Source of the DNA: Plasmopara viticola | Taxonomy: Eukaryota; Oomycota; Peronosporomycetes; Peronosporales; Peronosporaceae | Direction: 5' to 3' | Length of the DNA stretch: 64,000 bases | NCBI GenBank assembly: GCA_001695595.3 | Contig: MBPM02000037.1 | Location: 496,001-560,000 of the forward strand | Shown: piece after piece, positions 11,400-20,705 of the stretch | Position numbering within the stretch: the first letter of the stretch is position 1 | Layout: each line of letters opens with the position of its first letter | Made by a program: the position numbers and the translations under genes | Notes under the pieces: generated by a model | What the model was told of the DNA's origin: nothing | Databases searched by the model: none | What the model saw: the letters and a program-made list of their open reading frames with translations, nothing else

Positions 11400-12480
11400 G
11401 TTGGCAATATTTGGTTGTGGTTATCTGACTACTTTTTGTGGTCCTGCGCTAGACTTGAGTGGATTATCATATGTTCCAGGTGTAAGAGCTGAAACAGCTC
11501 AAGTTTCGAAGGTCTTGGTATCAGATTCTGGAAAGGCTATTACTGAGATCGCCTCTCTGTCACTTACATATATAACGGAACGCTCACTGCTGCGCACCAG
11601 ATAATCATCACTTGGAACTGTAACTAGCCTGCTTCTTGTTTCAACAATTGCGAATAGAGGAGTATCTATCTCAAATAGTTCCGCTACTCCCGAGCCAATA
11701 TTTGAAGTCATAGAAAATATTTATGCTGGGGATATTGGGGTTCCAGTAAGCAATCCAAGTATAATGTATTGTTACGAAGACGAAGCTTTCTGAAGATTTA
11801 TCGATTCAAATGAATACCTCGGTGTTGTAATTGCACCATCTTGTCAATTGAATCCAGACGGATCTGCCAAAATCAATCGTGGATCATAAAAAATGAAACT
11901 ACATATGACCAATCAATAAACCTGGCGTTTTCTTAAGGTGGTACTACCTCTTCAAGAGCTAGTACTGAAAACAAACCTAGGTTATCAAAAAAATAATTTG
12001 CGGATGCTCTTTGCTTGCTTCTTAAACAAGTATGGCTTTGCCTGCTACTGCAGTCGATTCGATCAATACCTCTACTGATCTCAATATTATCCACACGAAT
12101 TTGAATTTCAACGATTCGGCAATAACCTCAACTGCTGCTGAGCTCAAAACCAACGATCCATAAATTACGGGGCCTTTTAGTCGTCAAAGACAATCATACT
12201 TGATAGTTCCAATGCAGGTTTGATGCTTTTGGGCACTTCAAACTCCGATCAATTGTATTTCTATGGCGGAACCGCTAATCTTAAACGATGCACATTAATC
12301 AAATATTGGGTACAAATGAAGTGGTCATCGCGTCATGAACTAAACTTGCATCCAATGTCAAAATGTATCCGGTGGTGAACCTTAAATCAGCCGATTATCC
12401 AAAATCATATGTTGGCGGTGTTTTGACTACAAGTTATTAAATTTCAATTAGAATTACATTACATCGTGGGTTTTACAGTT
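11400..12480 (+). pseudogene. Relic of a repetitive viral/phage-type structural protein gene
   Basis: Reading across several frames gives short motifs typical of repetitive phage and large-DNA-virus fibre or structural proteins: SKVLVSDSGKAITEIASLSL, then SLGTVTSLLLVSTIANRGVS, SISNSSATPEP, ITSTAAELK near 12130, and SNAGLMLLGTSNSDQLYFYG near 12210. In-frame stops and frame changes occur every few tens of codons, so no protein is made. The repeat style (ITSLGTVTSL and ITSTAAEL units) is what I base the call on. The exact family is not established. Confidence 0.5.
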
Positions 12481-12760
12481 TCTTACGTCAAACGCGTTTA
12501 TTTGTTCCAATGATGGAGAATCGCAGCCATACAAAAGTGGCTTCCCTCACACATACGCTAGCTGATGCTTTGTGTATTATTCCTGCCGAGTCGACGCCTA
12601 CTCCAACAAGTAATTATCTTTTCCGTGTTCCAGACTCTATGGACACAACAATATCCAGCGCTTATATGCCCTGCACTACCTGCTCTACTTAGTTTAATTA
12701 TGGTATTGTTTGTGCTAAAGCTTTTTATGCACTTAACAATGGATCAGCTAATTTGATATA
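12481..12760 (+). pseudogene. Possible 3' part of the same structural-protein relic
   Basis: Downstream of the repetitive relic the + strand still reads protein-like (LADALCIIPAESTPTPTSNY, then YGIVCAKAFYALNNGSANLI in another frame). It may be the C-terminal region of the gene at 11400-12480, interrupted by stops and shifts. No known domain was assigned. Confidence 0.3.
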
Positions 12761-13479
12761 CCAATTTTTATGTAATCGTCTGACGCATCACCCATTGGCT
12801 TGAAATTACAATTGAGCAAGAAACAAATGCGACATGCTTAAGAAATGCCATTGGCAACGATTTGGTTTTGATGACCATAATCCTACTATGAGATTCGCCG
12901 GTAGAGTCAGTATCGCATCTGGGTCATATCCGTAATAATAGATATTTCAGGTGGTTTTTCATCGATTATCGATGTTGCTGCATCGGCCGTCGTCTCTTTT
13001 CTCCAATGAGCGGTATTTTTTATTGGCCCTCTTACAATGATTGCTGTATTATCAGACTTTCGAGCGCCATGTTAGCTAGTGCTGGGTTTTATACTACATC
13101 TGACAATTAAATAATAAAAAATTTAAATCAAACACTGACTTTTAGGATATACCATTCTGAATTTAAATCCCTTTTGTTATCGGTGTATAAGCCAAAGAGG
13201 AGAGCTATTTCAGATAGAATAAATTGCCCTATAAGCTAGAAATTGTGGTCCGGGGTCTAATACTAATCTTGGAGACCGAAATGGATGTCGAAGATGATTT
13301 CGTCCATTCCAAAGGTTTTATGTTCAGTGTTGACCTTCGAAGATATGCGCCTGATTTGCAAAAAAAATAACAAAAAAGTTGCAAGATTTTTAAGAATCAG
13401 GCTTAGAGTTGCAGAAAAAAGTGCACAAACGATAACCAATTCAAGAAGCCATCAAGTCAGCCTTTCAATTTAGCTTTGT
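12761..13479. other. Unassigned AT-rich stretch
   Basis: No gene supported. A weak lysine-rich open frame (13285-13473, +) overlaps AT-rich sequence and shows no family signal. Confidence 0.35.
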
Positions 13480-14270
13480 ATTGATTCTTAGCATCTCTTT
13501 TTATTATGTGGTCTCTTGGTGGTTTGAGAGCATTGGTTTTTAAATAGACTTTGCGTTTTCGTTGCTCGATCGCGTCTTTAAATCTATGGTGAATACTTTC
13601 GTATAAATGTTTTGCAAATGAGCTTTTGCAGATGTTAATTTCGTCAGTATATGCTTTTTATACCAGCACTAAGCTTTTGTATTTACCTTTTCTTGTTTGC
13701 TATCCGGGTCTTTGAACAATTGTCGAGTAATTAATGGCGCTTCCTCAGCTTGCTAAGCAGTCTTTTTTGGTGCCCGTTCGTCAGTGAGAGATTTACTACG
13801 AGGAGTTGCACCTCGTTTTCATTTCAAAAGTTTTACAGATTTTTCGATTTATTTATCAGCAAATTTAGCAACCATTTCTTGACGTCTCCGACTTGATTTC
13901 TCTTTTCGACGCTTGTATTGTTTGTTTGAATATTTATAAACATGATCATCCACCACCTGTCTAATTTGTTGTTCCTTTGATGTACGCTCAAATATTGACG
14001 TCTTTGTGGTTTACGCCATTTACTCCTCTACAGGCGCAGTCGGCTATTCCATACTAATTTCTATGTCAGTTTATGTAGGGACTCATGCATGCCTTTGTTT
14101 AGTACATTTTAAAGCTTCTTTTGTTTTCTCTTCTGATAATTTCAGGAGGTCCTTCAAAATCTTATTATAGTTTTCGTGATTAATTTATAATCGTACTCAA
14201 ATTTCTTAGCCATTTCTTGCTGAAACAAGTTTGCAGACAAATCAGCGCCTGCATCATTCAACGATTCATT
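13480..14270 (-). pseudogene. Lysine-rich gene relic broken by stops
   Basis: On the minus strand one reading frame stays protein-like for roughly 200 codons from about 14120 down to 13480. It is interrupted mainly by nonsense codons rather than random frame changes (for example SIFERTSKEQQIRQVVDD, NKQYKRRKEKSSRRRQEMVA, LITRQLFKDPDSKQEKVN). The 5' part (NESLNDAGADLSANLFQQEM near 14260-14200) joins after one frameshift near 14175 to YNKILKDLLKLSEEKTKEAL. Basic, Gln/Lys-rich composition suggests a nucleic-acid-associated or scaffold protein. I do not recognise the family. The pattern points to a once functional gene that decayed recently compared with its surroundings. Confidence 0.5.
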
Positions 14271-14452
14271 TCAAAAAAGCCTACGCTGAAAAATCGCTCT
14301 TAGTAATGGCATTGTAATAGCAATATCACACTTTTGCTTGGTCTTATATTCAGAGAAAAGCCAATCGTTTTTGATTTCGATTATGCCATGTACAGGAAGA
14401 CGATAAAAATTCGTAAAAAAAATGAGAATCAACATTGCTGCATCAACACTAG

Positions 14453-14990
14453 CTACGATTTTGCGCAATACGTGGTAATAAATGGGGATCGTATGATGTC
14501 TGTTTTAGCAGTGAGCGTGCCGTTAACGTCGCCAGTAATCGAAAGGGTTACAGCAAATGGAGGGAGCAGAAGACCACCAGGCAACGTAATTATTGTTGAT
14601 CTACTGCTGAAAATTTGAAGCAATGGGCAAGTTTTGCTAAAATTCATTTTGTTACTAGCGATTGAATCAGGTGTCGCAACGCCGTCAGTACCATTTAAAT
14701 TCAAAGTTAAAAATGAACTGTTGTGGATGCAATATATGATATCACGCGGGTTCTTTTGCGTAAGAAATAGTCAGAGATTTTCAGCAAATTTAAACGAGCC
14801 AAATGCTGCGCGACGTAGAATGGCAAATTAGCAGCAACGGCACTAGCAGGGCTCACGTAAAGCTGAAATTTTAATACGACTTTAAAGTTTGCGCTACGCC
14901 TTCATGAGATCGATTGCAATGATCCAGCTATATGATCATGGGCGGTCAATAGATCGCTGTACGGCACCTCTAGTTGAGTAGATGTTAGCT
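14453..14990 (-). pseudogene. Decayed minus-strand gene fragment, possibly viral structural
   Basis: Minus-strand reading gives FKVVLKFQLYVSPASAVAAN and ANLPFYVAQHLARLNLLKIS around 14880-14760, then, after frame changes, NLNGTDGVATPDSIASNKMN and VTLSITGDVNGTLTAKTDII at 14700-14500. The beta-strand-rich, Asn/Thr/Gly-rich composition resembles capsid or fibre proteins, but no specific family is identified. Several stops are present. Confidence 0.35.
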
Positions 14991-15489
14991 AAACTCAACT
15001 CACCGAAACTATTTGTTGCTGTCATAAACAATACAGTGGCAAGATTGTCGAGTGATTGAGCTGCTCCAATGCTTCCTTAAAATTTAGTTGCTAAATCGGA
15101 AGCATCCTTTCAAAAAAAGGCAGCTCATTATGATATATTCCGGTTACTGCGAAGTTGGGATACAAATCGAATTATGTTTCAACGATATACACAGAGAAAC
15201 GTATTCGCCCAATTGAAACACTTGTTGTAGCATGTCTCAGCAGCCATGGCGCTATAGAGTAGTTTCAAGTGAAGGGTGTTCTTCTCTCAGTTCGCAAAGC
15301 TTGGTAATTGGATGATGTGCGACTATGAAATGTGTCGTATCATGTTCATCGACATCGACTTCTCGTTGTACTTCGAGAAAAGCTTTGATACTCAGAGTGA
15401 GTCGATTGTTTAAGTTTGCATAGTCGCACTAGCCTGGCTGACAATTATATACGCGCCATAGCAACTTTGTCGGCTCCTCATCGAGAGTG

Positions 15490-16200
15490 TCATTTAAAAA
15501 ATTGAGATGTGACTTTATTGAACTCATCGTCGTATTGTCTTGTTACACGATCTGATACATCATTAGTCGAAAATACTAGAAGTCTTACAGATGCAAGTGT
15601 TTCTTCGGAGATAGGTAGACCTTCTTGAGAAATGAAGAACGCGCTTGACCAAACAAAACTCAGCGGATTGTAAATGCTCACTTGTTCGGGGCTTGTTTAA
15701 CGCAAATAAATAAAAAGTCCGTGCCATACGTGTCGAAGGGTATCTTAAACACCTTCTCAGTCACAGACATTATGTGTTGGAGACTGGTGTAATTTACTTC
15801 TTTTTAAGCAAGCTTATTGTCAAGCTTCTCCTCTCTTTTTTGTGTGCTAGGTATCTTTTTTTTCAAGTAGTGCCCAAATGCTCCACAAACATTTTGCATA
15901 TCCTGTTCAGTGCCATATTTATATTTCACTTTGCTCGCGTAGAGGCTTCGCAGAAGCGTGATAGTATCCGAGATTTGCTTTTAAATGTCTTCTGGAAGTT
16001 TTTGTCGTCGATTAGGTCAAAACCTGGGTTGCATATATGAACTATTTAAAAGCTCACTGATGCTAAATTCTACTAACCTCATAAAGCTGTACCATTTGAC
16101 GAATACACCAATTAATTTTTGTATCTTGGAGGTTGTCATCGATATTACCGAGCTTGACGTCGAGTGTTACCCATCTTTGTGCTTTATTTAGACTAAGAGT
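15490..16200 (-). pseudogene. Decayed minus-strand gene fragment of unknown type
   Basis: Consecutive protein-like pieces on the minus strand: LGNIDDNLQDTKINWCIRQM near 16130, FDLIDDKNFQKTFKSKSRIL near 16010, INMALNRICKMFVEHLGTT near 15900, VTEKVFKIPFDTYGTDFLFI near 15750, and an open 63-codon stretch ending at 15490. Stops and shifts separate them. The order and the shared strand suggest one or two decayed genes. No family recognised. Confidence 0.35.
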
Positions 16201-16384
16201 TTTGGATTACTTAACCCTTGACATTTTTGTCTCTAGATCTGTATATAACTAATTCAATTAATTCAATTTAAATAGAAAAGGAAATTTCCGTTGACTTGAT
16301 TTACGCACAGGCCGAAAACGTCTTCCACGGCAAGCTAATTCGGTTGATCCACGCACATTAAATTAAGAGTACGCGCATAGTTTT

Positions 16385-16670
16385 GATCCTGAATACTCCA
16401 ACAAGCTAGTGAAGGCCTACAAAGGATCGATACTGCATATGTCTCACGGCAAAACTTTACGTACTTATCAATGAGGCCTCAGTGATATCGACTTTTAGGA
16501 GGAGCTTTGGAGCGTGTCAAATTAGCTGCTGAAGGAAGTGGTGACCTTATGAAAGACAACTGGAAGCCGGTCTCTAACGGACTTCTTGATGGTATCGCTA
16601 CCGCGGCCGGTTCTACCTCTACCTCACAGTATGGTATTATAAACAAGTGAGTGGAGTTGGTATGGCTCCT
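16385..16670 (+). pseudogene. Relic resembling a Polinton/large-DNA-virus minor capsid protein
   Basis: The + strand reads PEYSNKLVKAYKGSILHMSH near 16390-16450 and, after a frame change, a run near 16500-16650 containing LAAEGSGDLMKDNWKPVSNG, then LLDGIATAAGSTS before a stop. An N-terminal Lys/Gly block followed by a K-D-N-W-K-P segment and a small-residue helix (LLDGIATAAGS) is reminiscent of minor capsid proteins of Polinton-like and related viruses. That likeness is from memory, not from a search. The frame is broken, so it is not functional. Confidence 0.4.
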
Positions 16671-17440
16671 TCCATAACCCGTCGGCGTATCAAGGGAGAC
16701 CATTCTAACTTGGGTACGACTTGAGTCGTTTTTAAACTTGCCGTTTGATCGATATAGTAGTCATGACAGAAGCCGTTTCCAAAATTGTTTGTAGCCAAAG
16801 CGACATCTGCTACGTTGTATCTCATTCAAATTGCTAAAGCATCGTATAAATGGACACAAGGTTAGTCGTAAGCAATGAAGTAATGGAGTTTAACCAGCAA
16901 AGCTGCAATTATCCATATTTTTAAAGTATGGGCCGTATGTATTTAAAGTTATGCCAATCAAGCACTTAGAAGTTGCTGATTTATCTCAGTTGCTTGCTTC
17001 CAAAACATTATGGATCAACAGTTTTAAAAAAGCTTGAGTAAACGATTTTTTTTCATTCGCACTATTAAGTAGAAAAGAATTAAAAATGGGAAATTATTAA
17101 AGCAATGATCACAGTATAAATCATGAGCTTCATAGAGAGAGGCTCGTCAAAATAATTACATGCAAATGTGACAGTTAATACCCACTTTAAGTTATTACTC
17201 TTATTTCAAGAAGCACGGTAAATAAGCGGAAGCTCAGTGAATATTATTTTTTATAACAAAAATTAGTTCTTCTATTCAATGCTTTTTCTATCAAGATCTG
17301 TCGCGAAATGGTTCAATATCGAAATTTTAAACGCTTATCTTTTGCTTCGGTGTCTGTTTTCTTCATTTTTTAACAACTTACTAAATACATTAAGAGGCAT
17401 GACCCGGAACTCTCCACTCGTTTCAGCCCATTATCAGTAT
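16671..17440. other. Unassigned stretch
   Basis: No supported gene. It may still belong to the decayed viral-like block, since it lies between relics, but I see no coherent frame. Confidence 0.35.
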
Positions 17441-19265
17441 TTACCATACCGCTCCGATGTCAATACTTTTTTTGTTTCCGTCATCTTCTACATCGCTAAG
17501 TCTTCTATGCATATAACGGAACCACTTCACGACGTTGATGGATTGCTTTTTCGTGAGTTGCTTCTTAAACTTTGTGAGAGAGAATGTGTGTAACTTGAAA
17601 TCTGTCAGATTAACGGGCGCGAGGCAGTCAAATATGTCACGACTCGCATAGAGCTTGGCAAGAGAGTCTAAAGAGCGATCGACATATTTTCCATCGTTGA
17701 CGCGACTTTTACTGGCGATACGATCCATAAATTGACGATCATTGGCCTCTATAACTTAGCTGAAAACATTATTTGTCAAGATCACATAATTTGCGCAAAT
17801 ATTGACTATAACTTGTTCTAGACCCTTGTGTTCAGTCTGCGTACAATCGTCCGTGATATAAGCCCACAGTTGACTGTTCACAAAGCGAACTTTTGAGCTC
17901 AAGGCTTTGTTTAGTGAAATCGATAGCTTACTCTGCCGAATACTATCAAATTGAGCAGTAATGCATCCATCGACGGACATACAAGACTTCCTTGAGGACC
18001 GATCACAAAACGACAAAAGAGATTAAATAAATATTTCTTCTCAAATCCTTGCATGCGTTTGGTATGCAGCTTCATACACAGCAGCGTAACTATCTGTTAG
18101 TACATATTTGGCACGATCGAGCCACACAAAACATGTTTTGTTACTATATACTCTGGATTGTACACGTGAGGAAAGCTATCAACTAGATTAAATACACGAG
18201 GGTTGTTCTTGTGGGTAGAAATTGGTCCATACGGATGTAAATCGGCACTTTTATGATTGACCAAAAGCGAGATGCGTAGGAAATGACACTCATTTTTCAA
18301 ATAAGCAATTACTGACTTAAGCGCAGAACAAGGTTAATAAAAAATGGCCATTCTGTATGCAGAAACTTCGACTGAGCTAAATCATTTCCACTTTTCTTCT
18401 TCAAAATTAAGCTTGGCACTGTACTTTTCATACCGCTCGCACACGGATTTGCCGGATAAGAAGTTCAATTTTGGCGATGAAAGACAGTATAGATCAATCT
18501 TGTTGCTCACGCGAACTATCTCCTTATCCAGAAGCATCATGTCACTGACACGACCTCCTTGATTTTATTCCCATTATTGCTCTCTTTGGCGTATCCATCA
18601 GTCTTTGATTTATTGGTTGAATCAACCTTAGGTTTCGCCAGCAGGTCCTTCATTGTCTTAGCGTCAGGTGCTATCTCAGTAATTGTTTTTTACAGCATAT
18701 TGCTTAAATTTTCTCTCGCGCTTAAGTTCTTCTAAGGAGAACTCGGAAAGGCGTTGAATATGGGGCTCTTCACAAACAATGCCATCATCATCGCTGCTAG
18801 GGTCTTCGCTATTGAAGTTGTCCGAAGTATCATAAATCCACGAGTCATCACGCAATTTCGTGTGCAAAGCAACTGGCGTTACATTAAGCGGGAGAGCATG
18901 CTCAGAGCGGGGCATGAGCAATCGAAGGTTGCCGGTTTCTATGATACCTAATGGCGACCGTGACATCACATTGTCAGCATGACCCCCTCTTCATTATCCA
19001 AATCATGTTTACCATCGTTTGGGTCATTTATGTTTTCGAAGCTGAATTATGTTCCTTCCCATAGACCGCGCTGTCCATGACCACCGTCCCGACATATAAC
19101 CCCGACGGGCGGAATTAGCGATGGCGCTGGTCTATCAACAACCTCAGAAATGTGGCTCTTTGCGATACTTGAGTACTGACAGATAGTTACAAAGTGCTTG
19201 TCGCATATTTCTTTGTTGCGAGTAAGCTGGCACTGCTTGCCGATAGCTTTGACGAAGTTACACAT
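17441..19265 (-). pseudogene. Long decayed gene with N-terminal Cys/His cluster
   Basis: A minus-strand gene relic starts at ATG 19265 with MCNFVKAIGKQC and C21-x2-H24, a Cys-x9-Cys-x8-Cys-x2-His arrangement that looks like a small zinc motif. Reading continues through LRDDSWIYDTSDNFNSEDPS (18850), LEELKRERKFKQYA (18700), TMKDLLAKPKVDSTNKSKTD (18620), LYCLSSPKLNFLSGKSVCER (18450), HKNNPRVFNLVDSFPHVYNP (18190), LWAYITDDCTQTEHKGLEQV (17850) and VDRSLDSLAKLYASRDIFDC (17650). At least five frame changes or stops interrupt it. Total length suggests an original protein of roughly 600 residues. Short N-terminal Cys/His clusters of this style are common in large DNA viruses (recalled). The function is unknown. 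Confidence 0.5.
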
Positions 19266-20087
19266 TTTATATGATTATATTTATTCTTTTTTTTATAATT
19301 TTTCCGCTTCAGATCATTTACTTCATGATGCCATACGCAGGGAATCAGCTCCTTTCGCAAATTATCGGGTTGTCATTCGAGTGTTGCTATATGTCGATTT
19401 CGAGTGAGTAACCATGAGTCACCACTGAGGCGCCACAACAGTGACTCATACGCGTATTTCACTTGGATGTCTATTCATTCTCTGAGTCATTGTAAGACAT
19501 ACTCCTATTGCACCCGAGTCGCTTCTTTATAACAAAGGTATACTGATCATTCTCCCTTGTTCCAGGCACCTTAACCAATCATAAAAGACATATATAATTT
19601 TTGTGGTGACTACAAATAAAAAGGGGGGGGGCTTGACTCACGGTGACTCTAATATCTAGAGTTACTGTAGTCGGTGTGGAAGGTGGTGACTTTTACGGAA
19701 TAATACATATTAGAATGTAAACCTCGGTGCAAAGTCTTGGGGCCATCATCGCTCATTACTATATGGATACCAATCACCTTGAGGTCCAAAAGATATCAAT
19801 TACACCTCAATCTTGCACGATGGTTACGCAAACGTATGTGACGGGATTACACAGCACATCGCACATATGGATGCAAAAAATAAATCTCGAACTTTTAAGT
19901 AGATGACTACCGCTCACTATGACGCGGGAAACAGACTATTTTTCTAACAAAATTACTTACCTCAGTACGCAAACCAAATAAATACCGCAAGGATGTCCGT
20001 TGTGCACCAAGAGCCTCCAATCTAAAAAATAATCATACAAAGCAAAGCCAGATTTACCATATAAGCTCGGCTTCATGTAGCGACCCG
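19266..20087. other. Intergenic stretch with TGACTC-type palindromes
   Basis: No gene seen. A perfect 9-bp inverted repeat, ATGAGTCAC at 19414-19422 and GTGACTCAT at 19441-19449, is followed by further TGACTC/GAGTCA copies near 19480, 19634 and 19644, and by a run of G at about 19623-19631. These could be regulatory, or leftovers of a transposon end. Confidence 0.35.
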
Positions 20088-20705
20088 TTGCTCTTCTTTC
20101 AGTCGAATAAGATAAGCGTTATCCTTTACCTTTTAAGTTTTATACAGCAAATTTGTTTGGTCATAATGATGACTAAACAGGCAGCAAAGAAACTTTTTTT
20201 TGCCAGGTCGTGCAACGATGACCAAGCTAGCCCTCAAGAAAATTGCTATGGCTTCCCTATCATCAGAGATAACTGTCTCGCGGAAGACCATATGCGTAGA
20301 ATAGGAATTTTCTTGACTTCCACGGGACAAGACCCGACACGTTTCACCGTGGCTGTCAATGTAACTGATGTTGAGGGCGAGAGGGTAAAGTGTGAAGTCA
20401 AAGATGGCAATGCACGGTGTATTCTACTGGTGAATTCAGAGGTCAAAGTCACAACGCGCACCATGAAAGGCCCACTTCTTCTCTGGTTTCCAAAATTTTC
20501 AAAGAAAGATATACCTTGCAGAAATGTATTACCTGGTCAATGCAGTTTACGATACGCTGGTCTTGCTCTCGCACCAAGAAAATGCTTCAGTGTCAACTCC
20601 CTCCGTAGATCTCTTGGAAGAATTTCGATCATAAAAAAAGTTGTCACAGCGCGATCTTACGGCAACTATGCGCGCGCTCTCAGTACCGCATCGTATTTTG
20701 CTTAA
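20088..20705 (+). CDS. Hypothetical ORF, about 180-205 aa
   Basis: The longest open frame in this gene-poor region. Ordinary ATGs lie at 20166 and 20169 after a hydrophobic leader (VILYLLSFIQQICLVI). The central part (FLTSTGQDPTRFTVAVNVTD, then VKVTTRTMKGPLLLWFP) has protein-like alternation of hydrophobic and polar residues with paired cysteines; the C-terminal third looks random. No family recognised. It may be a real small secreted or membrane protein, a decayed gene, or chance. Confidence 0.25.
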   Translation: MLFFQSNKISVILYLLSFIQQICLVIMMTKQAAKKLFFARSCNDDQASPQENCYGFPIIRDNCLAEDHMRRIGIFLTSTGQDPTRFTVAVNVTDVEGERVKCEVKDGNARCILLVNSEVKVTTRTMKGPLLLWFPKFSKKDIPCRNVLPGQCSLRYAGLALAPRKCFSVNSLRRSLGRISIIKKVVTARSYGNYARALSTASYFA

